A DNA stretch of 47,017 nucleotides from Syntrophomonas sp. UBA1376 (lineage in GTDB: Bacteria; Bacillota; Syntrophomonadia; Syntrophomonadales; Syntrophomonadaceae), in NCBI GenBank assembly GCA_002305535.1, contig DBRE01000013.1, positions 1 through 47,017 of the forward strand, read 5' to 3'. How positions within the stretch are numbered: position 1 is the stretch's first letter; every line of letters begins with the position of its first letter. Below the pieces are notes generated by a model, which saw nothing but the letters and a program-made list of their open reading frames with translations, searched no databases and was not told the DNA's origin. The position numbers and the translations under genes are program-made. Positions 1 to 7,484 of the stretch are shown here, piece after piece.

Positions 1-351
1 TACGCTATTCCACTTAGCTCCGTAAATGAGACTACCATACTACTCCAGGAAGAAATTAAAATGATTCAAAACCAGGAAGTGATGGTGCTCAGAGGCAATG
101 TTCTGCCCCTATATCGCCTGGATAATTTACTTGAAGTACCAGGAGAAAGTCAATCGGAAGAACTATATGTGGTCGTAGTTCGCAAAGGAGATAAACAGGT
201 TGGTTTAGTGGTTGATACCTTAATCGGCCAACAGGAAATTGTCATTAAATCATTAGGTAAGGTCTTGGCTGGAATTCCCGGTATTGCTGGAGCCATTGTA
301 GCCGGGGATGGTAATGTGCGTTTGATTCTCGATATATCCACTCTGTTCTAG
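1..351 (+). CDS. cheA: Chemotaxis histidine kinase CheA, C-terminal fragment (5' end outside window)
   Basis: The reading frame is open from base 1 and ends at a TAG at 349-351, giving the last 116 residues. They form a CheW-like (P5) regulatory domain, the module with which CheA docks to CheW and receptors: hydrophobic strands followed by 'VVVVRKGDKQVGLVVDTLIGQQEIVIKSLG' type segments and a terminal 'LILDISTLF' strand. An internal ATG at 61 is not the true start because the domain begins before it. The kinase and phosphotransfer domains lie upstream of the window. cheW follows after 14 bases, as in Firmicute fla-che operons. Identity as CheA rather than a stand-alone CheW rests on that context and on the frame being open at the window edge. 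Confidence 0.85.
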   Translation, partial: YAIPLSSVNETTILLQEEIKMIQNQEVMVLRGNVLPLYRLDNLLEVPGESQSEELYVVVVRKGDKQVGLVVDTLIGQQEIVIKSLGKVLAGIPGIAGAIVAGDGNVRLILDISTLF

Positions 352-365
352 AAAGGGGGAGCATC

Positions 366-839
366 ATGCAGGAAGTTTTTGATATTCAGTCTACTGATGA
401 ATTCCAAGACGGTAATGAGATGCAGGTAGTTGCCTTTAAACTCGGCAATGAGGAATATGCAGTTGATATACTTTTTGTACAAGAAATAATACGTTTGCTG
501 AATATTACCAGAGTGCCTCGCTCTGGGGAGAACATCGAGGGTGTCATTAACTTACGAGGTAATATCATCCCTATTGTCAACCTGCACTTTGAATTCAACC
601 TGCAAACCTCTGAAAATCAGGAAGCTAAGCGGATTATTGTTTTCAAATTGGATGAATATCAGGTGGGTATAATCGTGGATGAGGTTTCAGAAGTTTTGCG
701 TATCCAGGGAAATAATATTGAACCGGCTGCTAAAGTCTATGGTAACCTGGAAGCTGATCATATCAGAGGCATTGCCAAGGTTAATGAACGACTGCTAATT
801 CTTCTTGATCTTGCCAAAATATTTGAGGCAGGGTGGTGA
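366..839 (+). CDS. cheW: Chemotaxis coupling protein CheW
   Basis: A single CheW-domain protein of 157 residues, the usual family length, that links chemoreceptors to the CheA kinase in the cytoplasmic signalling array. The SH3-like double-barrel pattern is visible: 'VVAFKLGNEEYAVDI', then 'VPRSGENIEGVINLRGNIIPIVNL' (the conserved N-L-R-G segment near residues 65-70), then 'VGIIVDEVSEVLRI'. The N-terminal 18 residues are an acidic extension. The ATG at 366 has a strong GAAAGGGGG site 7 bases upstream. The 3' end runs directly into cheC, so translation is probably coupled. Confidence 0.93.
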   Translation: MQEVFDIQSTDEFQDGNEMQVVAFKLGNEEYAVDILFVQEIIRLLNITRVPRSGENIEGVINLRGNIIPIVNLHFEFNLQTSENQEAKRIIVFKLDEYQVGIIVDEVSEVLRIQGNNIEPAAKVYGNLEADHIRGIAKVNERLLILLDLAKIFEAGW

Positions 840-844
840 AGAAT

Positions 845-1468
845 GTGAGTGATTACCTGGAATTATCAAATATACAGATGGATGCTCTAAAGGAGATTGG
901 CAATATTGGAGCGGGCAATGCTGCTACGGCTTTAGCCCAAATGATCAACAGCAAAATTGATATGAATGTTCCGCAGGTAAGCATATTAGAGTTTGACAAA
1001 GTTCCTGATTTAATAGGAGGGGCTGATCTATATGTGGTGGGAATTTATCTAACTGTAGAAGGTTCGGCTCCTGCCAGCTTACTATTTATTATTCGAGTGG
1101 AACAGGCCTGTCGACTGGTAGACATGATGATGGGAAAACCAGTCGGGAATACCAAACCGCAGGAAATGGGAGAGATGGAATATTCAGCTATGATGGAGTT
1201 GGGTAATATTATTTCCGCAACCTACCTCAATGCCCTAGCTATGTTTACTCAACTTACCATGACACCGTCAGTACCAGCTCTGGGAATGGATATGGCCGGG
1301 GCTATATTAAATGCAATTTTAGCTCAGTTTGGAGAAGTAGCTGACCATGTTTTGGTATTGGAAACCCAGTTCAAAAAAGATACTGAAGATGTAGTTGGAC
1401 ATTTCTTCATGCTGCCTGAACCTGGTTCACTGGACACTATTTTAACTGCGCTTGGGGTGAGTCATTGA
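845..1468 (+). CDS. cheC: CheY-P phosphatase CheC
   Basis: CheC dephosphorylates CheY-P and partners with CheD in the Bacillus-type adaptation system. Both phosphatase signatures (D/S-x3-E-x2-N) are intact: D-ALK-E-IG-N near the N-terminus and S-AMM-E-LG-N in the second half, each followed about 22 residues later by a proline, so two active sites are expected. The frame is open from GTG at 833 and 836, but the AGGGTGG sequence at 829-835 best serves the GTG at 845, giving 207 residues; the longer starts cannot be excluded. The gene overlaps or abuts cheW upstream and cheD downstream. Confidence 0.9.
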   Translation: MSDYLELSNIQMDALKEIGNIGAGNAATALAQMINSKIDMNVPQVSILEFDKVPDLIGGADLYVVGIYLTVEGSAPASLLFIIRVEQACRLVDMMMGKPVGNTKPQEMGEMEYSAMMELGNIISATYLNALAMFTQLTMTPSVPALGMDMAGAILNAILAQFGEVADHVLVLETQFKKDTEDVVGHFFMLPEPGSLDTILTALGVSH

Positions 1469-1953
1469 TGGCAAGTATTATTCAGGTCGGGATGGCTGAT
1501 CTGAAATTGACCAAAGCACCTAATAAGTTGATGACAGCTGGATTAGGTTCTTGCATAGGCATTTGTGTTTGCGATACAACTGCCAAGGTGGGCGCGTTGG
1601 CACATATAATGCTGCCCGACAGTACCCAGGCAAAAAACCCTCAGAATCGTGCGAAGTTTGCTGATAGTGCCATATTGATGTTACTGGAGGAAATGGATAA
1701 AAACGGGGCCTCGCGAGCACGATTGCAGGCTAAGATCGCTGGTGGAGCTCAAATGTTTAAGTTCTCGGGTGAGAGCGACATAATGAAAATCGGCGAGAGA
1801 AATACCCAGGCTGTTATCGAACATTTAGCAAAACAACGCATTAAGCTGCTAGCTCAAGATACCGGCGGAAACTTTGGACGAACCATTACCTTTGATGTTG
1901 AAAATGGTAGTTTATTAGTCAGAACCATTGGACATGGAGAGCGGGTTATTTAA
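1468..1953 (+). CDS. cheD: Chemoreceptor glutamine deamidase CheD
   Basis: CheD deamidates glutamines in methyl-accepting chemoreceptors and stimulates CheC. Its cysteine-hydrolase triad is recognisable: the catalytic Cys in 'GLGSCIGI', the His in 'GALAHIMLP', and a Thr/Ser-containing segment in 'KIAGGAQMF'. Length of 161 residues is typical. The ATG at 1468 overlaps the cheC TGA (a TGATG junction), implying translational coupling with its binding partner CheC; a TTG one codon earlier is a less likely start. It is followed without a gap by the sigma factor gene. Confidence 0.92.
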   Translation: MASIIQVGMADLKLTKAPNKLMTAGLGSCIGICVCDTTAKVGALAHIMLPDSTQAKNPQNRAKFADSAILMLLEEMDKNGASRARLQAKIAGGAQMFKFSGESDIMKIGERNTQAVIEHLAKQRIKLLAQDTGGNFGRTITFDVENGSLLVRTIGHGERVI

Positions 1954-2727
1954 GTGAAGACTGACCTGAGTGCACTATGGAATAACTACAAAGAGCATGC
2001 TCAGTTGGAAGCCCGAGATGAATTAATAATTCATTACGCGCCTATGGTAAAATATGTGGCCAATCGTTTGGCCATTAATTTGTCTTCCTTAGTAGAAGTG
2101 GATGAATTAATATCCTATGGCATTGAGGGACTAATGGATGCCATAGAAAAGTTTGACCCTGCTCGTAATATTAAATTTGAGACCTATGCCATTACTCGTA
2201 TCCGAGGCTCTATGATAGACGGTTTGCGCTCTATGGATTGGGTGCCGATATCAGTGCGACAAAAAAGCAAGGAATTGGAAAAAACCTACTTGCAGTTGGA
2301 AAGTCGTTTGGGCAGAACCGCTACCGATCAGGAGGTAGCCGAGGAGCTAGGCATTAGCCAACAGGATTTGGCGGTACTATTAAAAGAAGTAGCCGCTACG
2401 ACGATAATATCATTAGATGATTATTTTCCAGGAGACGAAGGTGAGGACAAAAGGCGTCGCATCGTAGAGATGATGGAAGATGAAAACGCAGTTAATGCTC
2501 TAGAAATGGTGGAGATACAGGAGATAAAAAGCCTGCTGGCCAGTTCGATAAGTAAACTTCCTGAAAAGGAAAAGACAGTGATATATCTATATTATTATGA
2601 GGGTTTGACCTTAAAGGAGATAGGACTCACCTTAAATCTATCAGAGTCCAGAATATCGCAACTGCATACTAAAGCAGTATTAAGGCTGAGGGGCAGTCTG
2701 AGTAAAAAGAAGCATTTGGTAACCTAG
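1954..2727 (+). CDS. sigD: RNA polymerase sigma factor of the FliA/SigD/WhiG family
   Basis: Directs RNA polymerase to flagellar, chemotaxis and autolysin promoters in motile Firmicutes. The 257 residues carry sigma region 2 ('HYAPMVKYVANRLA', 'VEVDELISYGIEGLMDAIEKFDP', 'FETYAITRIRGSMIDGLR'), region 3 with the FliA-type 'DWVPISVRQK' stretch, and region 4 ending in the helix-turn-helix 'LTLKEIGLTLNLSESRISQLHTKAV'. The GTG start directly follows the cheD stop, with GGAGAG inside the cheD end as ribosome site. Position as the last chemotaxis-operon gene matches B. subtilis sigD. The symbol is by family and context; fliA is an equal synonym. Confidence 0.92.
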   Translation: MKTDLSALWNNYKEHAQLEARDELIIHYAPMVKYVANRLAINLSSLVEVDELISYGIEGLMDAIEKFDPARNIKFETYAITRIRGSMIDGLRSMDWVPISVRQKSKELEKTYLQLESRLGRTATDQEVAEELGISQQDLAVLLKEVAATTIISLDDYFPGDEGEDKRRRIVEMMEDENAVNALEMVEIQEIKSLLASSISKLPEKEKTVIYLYYYEGLTLKEIGLTLNLSESRISQLHTKAVLRLRGSLSKKKHLVT

Positions 2728-2749
2728 TAAACGGGGAAGGGGGATAAAT

Positions 2750-4156
2750 ATGTCTGACTCTAACCTCAATATAGACGGACAGGTTAAAATCAGTTTCAGT
2801 CCGGGTAAAATGCATGCCTACCTGGAAGTTTCAGCACCAATTGGCTCGGGAGCTCCCTGCAAACGTGAGCAAGTTTTAAAGGCGCTCCAAGAAAACGATA
2901 TTGTTTATGGTATTGATGAAAAGGTGATCGACCAGATTCTTGAGGAGCAGAATTGGGGCAAGAGAACGTTGGTTGCCAAGGGACTTGAACCGCAAGATGG
3001 CGTTGATGGAAAACTAATCTTTAAATTTCCCCTAATAAACGAAAGATTAGAGCTAAAGGAAGATGAAAAGGGCAGAATTGACTACCATGAGCGTGGTTTG
3101 ATACACAATGTGAAAATGGGTGAATTGCTGGTGGAGAGAATCCCTCCCACCGAAGGGATCCCGGGTCGGGACGTAACCAATCGAGAAATTCCTCCCAAAC
3201 GTGGTCGGGACTGGCGTCTGCCACGGGGCAAAAACACCGTGGCCGATGAGGAGGAGAGAAATCTTTATGCAAACTGTGACGGCCATGTTACCATTGTCGA
3301 CGGAAAGGTTATGGTTGATTCGGTTCTGGTGATCAGTCAGGACATCGATTTTGCCACTGGCAACATTGATTTTTTAGGTAATATAATAATACATGGCAAC
3401 ATCGCCCCTGGTTTCAAGGTTCATGCCACTGGAGATATTGAGATCAAGGGTTTTGTTGAAGGGGCTCAGGTTATAGCGGAGGGCTCTATTGAGGTCAAAG
3501 GTGGGATAACCTCAGGCGCTAAAGGATTGGTCAAAGCAGGGCAAAATGTCTATGCTCGCTTCATAGAAAACTCCATCGTCGAAGCGGGCGGAGATGTAGT
3601 GGTGCGTGACTCCATCATGCAATCTCAGGTTCGTAGTGGAGGCAGTGTAGTAGTTTCTGATCGCCGAGCAATAATAGTCGGAGGAGTTATTCAGGCTTTT
3701 AATTTGGTTCAATCCAAAGTGCTAGGATCGCAACTGGCTACACAGACGGTGATTGAAGTGGGGGTCAACCCTCATTTAAGACAAGAGTATCAGGAGTTAA
3801 TGAAAACCAAAGCGGAAAAGAAAAAGGTCTATGATAGTTTGAACCAAAATTTGCAGACATTTCAACGTAGCGCTGTTCCCCTGGATAGCTTGAGTGACAA
3901 AAGGCGGCTTGCCTTGATTAAAATGTTGGATGATTTTAAGAGTTTGCGCCAAGAGATGTCCTCCTATGAAGAGCGGTTGGCCTTTCTAGAAGCAGAATTT
4001 GAAAAATCCCATACTGCCAAAGTCAGAGTATCTGAGGTTGTCTATCCGGGAGTAAGGATTACTATCGGTCAAGCAGTTTATCTTGTAAACGACCCCATAA
4101 AATACGCAGAATTCATATATCAAGATGGAGAAGTTCGGCTGACGTCCCTTAGCTGA
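2750..4156 (+). CDS. FapA family (DUF342) polymer-forming protein
   Basis: A 468-residue DUF342/FapA protein. The family forms a right-handed beta-helix of short repeats, seen here around residues 195-330 as successive 'GNIIIHGNI', 'ATGDIEIKGFVEGA', 'AEGSIEVKGGITSG', 'AGGDVVVRDSIMQS' rungs, followed by a coiled-coil (about residues 340-425) and a small C-terminal beta domain. FapA proteins are associated with flagellar assembly and polar localisation in other bacteria, and this gene follows sigD, which fits. Start ATG at 2750 is preceded by GAAGGGGGAT. Exact function in this organism is not known. Confidence 0.8.
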   Translation: MSDSNLNIDGQVKISFSPGKMHAYLEVSAPIGSGAPCKREQVLKALQENDIVYGIDEKVIDQILEEQNWGKRTLVAKGLEPQDGVDGKLIFKFPLINERLELKEDEKGRIDYHERGLIHNVKMGELLVERIPPTEGIPGRDVTNREIPPKRGRDWRLPRGKNTVADEEERNLYANCDGHVTIVDGKVMVDSVLVISQDIDFATGNIDFLGNIIIHGNIAPGFKVHATGDIEIKGFVEGAQVIAEGSIEVKGGITSGAKGLVKAGQNVYARFIENSIVEAGGDVVVRDSIMQSQVRSGGSVVVSDRRAIIVGGVIQAFNLVQSKVLGSQLATQTVIEVGVNPHLRQEYQELMKTKAEKKKVYDSLNQNLQTFQRSAVPLDSLSDKRRLALIKMLDDFKSLRQEMSSYEERLAFLEAEFEKSHTAKVRVSEVVYPGVRITIGQAVYLVNDPIKYAEFIYQDGEVRLTSLS

Positions 4157-4174
4157 TTCAGGGGGTGAAATGCG

Positions 4175-4495
4175 ATGACCATCCGTAGCATTGATATGCA
4201 AGTTTTAGTACAAAAGGTCGGGGAAGTTTCCAAACTGCAGCAAATCGAAAAAACTGACCAGCAGGTAAGGCAACAGGCTTTCCTGGAGCAGATAGCTCAG
4301 CAGACCGAGCAGGTCAGCACTACTGTCAATCAAACGCCCGCCAGTGAAGCAGCCTTAATAAGGGAAAAGCAGTCAGATAAGAAAAAAAAATCTCCCCATA
4401 AAAAGAACGCTGACCACAGTGAATCTGAGGAAGAAGAAGCCACCAATTGGGCCAATGACCCGGATCGTGGATCCAACTTAGATATACGAGCTTGA
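4175..4495 (+). CDS. Small hydrophilic protein, end of flagellar operon, function unknown
   Basis: 106 residues with no recognised domain. An amphipathic, glutamine-rich helical N-terminal half (about residues 10-50) is followed by a lysine cluster (KSDKKKKSPHKKN type), an acidic run of five E/S residues, and a short C-terminal motif 'DPDRGSNLDIRA'. It has no signal peptide or membrane segment. ATG at 4175 is preceded by a GGGGGTGA ribosome site. It sits between the FapA-like gene and a swrB-position gene, so a motility-related role is plausible, but this is inference only. A shorter start within the first few codons is possible. Confidence 0.65.
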   Translation: MTIRSIDMQVLVQKVGEVSKLQQIEKTDQQVRQQAFLEQIAQQTEQVSTTVNQTPASEAALIREKQSDKKKKSPHKKNADHSESEEEEATNWANDPDRGSNLDIRA

Positions 4496-4499
4496 GGAT

Positions 4500-4988
4500 G
4501 TGGAAGTAGTGACCGGTTTACTGGTTATAAGCATTATAGCCTTAGGGTCGACCCTGGTGATTCTAACCCAGCACAGGCGATTTCTGGAGAGTTATCGGCA
4601 GGAAGTGCTGCAAACGCTGCAGGAAAGCCAGGCGGTAAAATCAGACCTGGAACAACTTTTGATCCAGGCTGTTGAATTATCCGATCAGATAACTGCCAAA
4701 CTAGAATCCCAGGTCATGGATCAATTGAAAAACACCGGTGAAAAGGGCGATAACAGCCCAATCCATCCCCAGGAAGTTTCCAACTTTAGTGATAGGGACA
4801 GTGATGGGGAAAGTGGGCATTATGAGTTATTATCGGAAGCTGATCAGGATCTACCTTCGTACTATCATCAAGTTTTAGCATTGCAACAACAGGGTTATGC
4901 TATTAAAGACATTGCTAGGAAATTAAACATGGGCCGCGGCGAAGTAAGTCTCATATTGAATATAATTCAAAAACGTCGGGTAGTTTGA
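4500..4988 (+). CDS. Membrane-anchored DUF6115/SwrB-like protein
   Basis: 162 residues with one N-terminal membrane helix (about residues 3-23, hydrophobic 'LLVISIIALGSTLVIL'), a coiled-coil segment (about 27-75), a hydrophilic linker, and a C-terminal helix-turn-helix-like segment 'GYAIKDIARKLNMGRGEVSLIL' typical of DUF6115. In B. subtilis the gene between sigD and rpsB is swrB/ylxL, a membrane-anchored swarming and flagellar-basal-body protein with the same layout, so this is a positional and architectural counterpart. Start is GTG at 4500 with only a weak GAGG site; sequence-level homology to SwrB was not tested. Confidence 0.7.
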   Translation: MEVVTGLLVISIIALGSTLVILTQHRRFLESYRQEVLQTLQESQAVKSDLEQLLIQAVELSDQITAKLESQVMDQLKNTGEKGDNSPIHPQEVSNFSDRDSDGESGHYELLSEADQDLPSYYHQVLALQQQGYAIKDIARKLNMGRGEVSLILNIIQKRRVV

Positions 4989-5044
4989 AGAACAAACACT
5001 CCAGTTATTAAGAATCCCAGTGCCAAACCTATAAAACTTGTTAA

Positions 5045-5075
5045 AAGTCCGCCGCTGAGGGGGCTTATATTTTTA
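5045..5075 (+). terminator. Probable intrinsic terminator after the motility operon
   Basis: AAGTCC at 5045-5050 can pair with GGGCTT at 5061-5066 around a G/C-rich inner loop that adds a CC/GG pair, and is followed by TATATTTTTA. It separates the chemotaxis/flagellar genes from the rpsB promoter. The stem is imperfect, so confidence is moderate. Confidence 0.45.
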
Positions 5076-5158
5076 CCTGAGCGAAGTGCTACCCTTCAAT
5101 CCTCAAGAAGCAAGCTATATGAAAGTACTTGTTGAATATTAAAACCTAATCGAAAATC

Positions 5159-5187
5159 TTGCAAATGCGCCTGCGCTCTGGTATATT
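5159..5187 (+). promoter_or_regulatory. Housekeeping promoter for rpsB operon
   Basis: TTGCAA at 5159-5164 and TATATT at 5182-5187 are separated by exactly 17 bases, close to the sigma-A consensus. Transcription would begin near 5194 and make a leader of about 105 bases ahead of rpsB. The remainder of the 4989-5300 gap holds the terminator above and the leader hairpin below; I see no gene in it. Confidence 0.65.
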
Positions 5188-5219
5188 ATTTTCTGGTAAA
5201 CACATCACACACGCTAGTG

Positions 5220-5264
5220 GACTTTTCAACTCGGTGCTGTTAAAAAACAGTGGTTGAAAAGGTC
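5220..5264 (+). promoter_or_regulatory. Structured rpsB 5' leader (possible S2 autoregulatory element)
   Basis: CTTTTCAAC at 5222-5230 pairs perfectly with GTTGAAAAG at 5253-5261, and CTGTT at 5237-5241 with AACAG at 5246-5250, giving a two-tier hairpin with an asymmetric internal loop and an AAAA apical loop. It stands about 20 bases upstream of the AGGAGG ribosome site of rpsB and has no U-run, so it is not a terminator. Ribosomal protein leaders of this shape often bind the encoded protein; that is inference here. Confidence 0.4.
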
Positions 5265-5300
5265 GAAGCAGCGGAGGTAAAACAAAAAGGAGGATGAACT

Positions 5301-5999
5301 ATGTCAGTTATTACCATGAAACAGCTCCTGGAAGCAGGAGTACACTTCGGACATCAGACCCGCCGATGGAATCCCAAAATGGCTCCTTACATTTACATGG
5401 AGCGCAACGGAATCTACATCATTGATTTACAACAGACCGTTAAGAAATTCGACGAAGCCTATGAATTCATCAAGAGCGTGGTTGCGGAAGGCAAAGGAGT
5501 GCTCTTTGTCGGTACCAAGAAACAGGCTCAGGAGACCATCCGCGAAGAAGCCGGACGTTGCGGGATGCATTTTGTAAATCAGCGTTGGTTAGGCGGCATG
5601 TTGACCAACTATCAAACTATTCGCGCGCGGGTATTGCGTCTCAAACAATTGGAAAAGATGGAAGCTGAGGGAGCTTTTGATGTATTGACCAAGAAAGAAG
5701 TCGCCCGCCTGGTGAATGAGAGAGAGCGGTTGGAGAGATTTCTCGGTGGTATTAAAGAAATGGATAAACTACCCGGGGCCGTTTTTGTGGTTGATCCCCG
5801 TAAGGAAAAAATAGCCGTGGCGGAAGCTCGTAAGTTAAACATTCCCGTAGTGGCTATTGTAGATACCAATTGTGACCCAGATGAAATCGATTATGTAATT
5901 CCTGGCAACGACGATGCTATTAGAGCCGTGAAACTCATATCCTCCAAGATTGCCGATGCCGTGTTGGAGAGCAAACAAGGTGAACAGGTAACGGCTTAG
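5301..5999 (+). CDS. rpsB: 30S ribosomal protein S2
   Basis: Structural protein of the small ribosomal subunit. The 232 residues show the S2 signatures 'LLEAGVHFGHQTRRWNPKMAPYIY' near the N-terminus and 'PVVAIVDTNCDPDEIDYVIPGNDDAIRAV' near residues 180-210, with the coiled-coil insertion in between. ATG at 5301 follows AAGGAGG by 7 bases. It heads the rpsB-tsf-pyrH-frr group conserved across bacteria, with a promoter and structured leader upstream and an attenuator-like hairpin downstream. Confidence 0.98.
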   Translation: MSVITMKQLLEAGVHFGHQTRRWNPKMAPYIYMERNGIYIIDLQQTVKKFDEAYEFIKSVVAEGKGVLFVGTKKQAQETIREEAGRCGMHFVNQRWLGGMLTNYQTIRARVLRLKQLEKMEAEGAFDVLTKKEVARLVNERERLERFLGGIKEMDKLPGAVFVVDPRKEKIAVAEARKLNIPVVAIVDTNCDPDEIDYVIPGNDDAIRAVKLISSKIADAVLESKQGEQVTA

Positions 6000-6008
6000 G
6001 AAGCCAAT

Positions 6009-6041
6009 AAGGGGGGTGAAGTCCAATCACCCCCTTTTTCT
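6009..6041 (+). terminator. Intrinsic terminator/attenuator between rpsB and tsf
   Basis: GGGGGTGA at 6012-6019 pairs with TCACCCCC at 6027-6034 (loop of 7) followed by TTTTT. No promoter is evident between it and tsf 27 bases later, so it probably acts as a partial terminator lowering tsf, pyrH and frr expression relative to rpsB. Confidence 0.8.
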
Positions 6042-6067
6042 TAAATATATTAGAGGAGGTTACCACA

Positions 6068-6718
6068 GTGATAACAGCGCAGATGGTAAAAGAACTCCGG
6101 GAGAGAACCGGAGCAGGAATGATGGACTGTAAAAAGGCTTTGGAAGCTACTGGGGGCGATATTGAAAAGGCGATCGACGAGCTTCGCACCAAAGGACTGG
6201 CTAAGGCTGCCAAGAAAGCTGGTAGGATAGCCAGTGAAGGCACCATAACTTCTTATATTCACGGTGGTGGCAGAATCGGTGTATTGGTGGAGATAAACTG
6301 TGAAACCGATTTTGTTGCCAAGACTGACGAATTCAAGCAACTCGCTCATGACATAGCTATGCAGATTGCTGCATCTAATCCAACCTATATAAATAGAGAA
6401 GAAGTACCTCAGGCCGTCCAGGATCATGAGAAAGAGGTTTTACGTGCCCAGGCCTTGGAAGAAGGCAAACCGGAAAAGGTAATTGATAAGATGGTAGAAG
6501 GTCGTCTCGAAAAATACTTCAAAGAAAATTGTCTTTTAGAACAGCCCTATATCAAAGATCCAGACAAGACCGTACAGCAAATGGTTCTGGAGATGGTATC
6601 CAAGATTGGTGAAAACATTAATATCCGGCGTTTTGCTCGCTTTGAAGTAGGAGAGGGCATAGAAAAAGAACAAGTGGACTTTGCGACCGAGGTCATGGCA
6701 CAGATTAAATCAGAATAG
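6068..6718 (+). CDS. tsf: Elongation factor Ts
   Basis: Guanine nucleotide exchange factor that recycles EF-Tu. The N-terminal UBA-like domain with 'VKELRERTGAGMMDCKKALEATGGDIEKAIDELR' is followed by the core containing 'GRIGVLVEINCETDFVAKTDEF'. At 216 residues it is the short form that lacks part of the dimerisation module of the roughly 280-residue E. coli protein; short forms occur in several phyla. The start is GTG at 6068 with AGAGGAGG about 8 bases upstream. Confidence 0.96.
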   Translation: MITAQMVKELRERTGAGMMDCKKALEATGGDIEKAIDELRTKGLAKAAKKAGRIASEGTITSYIHGGGRIGVLVEINCETDFVAKTDEFKQLAHDIAMQIAASNPTYINREEVPQAVQDHEKEVLRAQALEEGKPEKVIDKMVEGRLEKYFKENCLLEQPYIKDPDKTVQQMVLEMVSKIGENINIRRFARFEVGEGIEKEQVDFATEVMAQIKSE

Positions 6719-6730
6719 CTTATGGATCTG

Positions 6731-6750
6731 GGAGGTAGAGGGAGGTAGAG
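6731..6750 (+). repeat. Tandem duplication of the pyrH ribosome binding site
   Basis: The decamer GGAGGTAGAG occurs twice in direct succession (6731-6740 and 6741-6750), just ahead of the TTG start of pyrH at 6753. Each copy contains a full GGAGG Shine-Dalgarno core. Only the second copy has a usable spacing of 7 bases. Confidence 0.8.
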
Positions 6751-6752
6751 GC

Positions 6753-7484
6753 TTGAAATACCCCAAATATAAACGGATAGTGCTGAAACTAAGCGGTGAA
6801 GCCCTGGCGGGCACAAGAGGGTATGGAATCGATCATGACATACTTACTTCAATTTCTCGCCAGGTAGTAGAAGTAGTTAAACAGGGTGTTCAAGTTAGCG
6901 TAGTAGTCGGTGGAGGCAATATTTGGCGGGGAGTAGCGGGTAGTTCCCAGGGGATGGATCGGGCCACTGCTGATTACATGGGTATGCTAGCTACGGTTAT
7001 TAATGCCTTGGCCTTACAGGATGCCTTAGAAAAGAAAAACATGGGAACACGTGTTATGTCGGCTATTGAGATGAAGGAAGTAGCCGAACCCTACATAAGG
7101 AGACGTGCCATAAGGCATCTGGAAAAGGGCCGAGTGGTCATATTTGCAGCTGGTACTGGTAATCCCTATTTTTCCACTGATACTGCTGCTGCCCTTCGCT
7201 CTGCTGAGATAGAAGCGGAAGTTATCTTGATGGCCAAAAAAGTAGATGGAGTATATGATGCCGATCCTGTTACCAATCCGGATGCTCAAAAATTTGAAAA
7301 CCTGAGCTATATAGAGGTGCTTAATAAGGGATTGGGAGTTATGGATTCCACGGCCGCGTCTTTATGCATGGATAATGGCATACCGATAATTGTTTTCGAT
7401 CTGACCCAGGAAGGTAATATTCTAAGAGCTGTTATGGGTGAAGATATAGGTACCTACGTTGGGAGGTTAGAAAATGATCAATGA
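6753..7484 (+). CDS. pyrH: Uridylate (UMP) kinase
   Basis: Phosphorylates UMP to UDP in pyrimidine nucleotide synthesis; bacterial hexameric amino-acid-kinase-fold enzyme. Visible motifs: 'VLKLSGEALAG' (phosphate-binding), 'VSVVVGGGNIWRG', 'GTGNPYFSTDTAAALRSAEIEAEVILMAKKVDGVYDADP'. The frame is open upstream into tsf, but homologous sequence begins with the TTG at 6753, which has GGAGG 7 bases upstream, giving 243 residues, normal for the family. The gene end overlaps the frr start by 11 bases. Confidence 0.95.
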   Translation: MKYPKYKRIVLKLSGEALAGTRGYGIDHDILTSISRQVVEVVKQGVQVSVVVGGGNIWRGVAGSSQGMDRATADYMGMLATVINALALQDALEKKNMGTRVMSAIEMKEVAEPYIRRRAIRHLEKGRVVIFAAGTGNPYFSTDTAAALRSAEIEAEVILMAKKVDGVYDADPVTNPDAQKFENLSYIEVLNKGLGVMDSTAASLCMDNGIPIIVFDLTQEGNILRAVMGEDIGTYVGRLENDQ

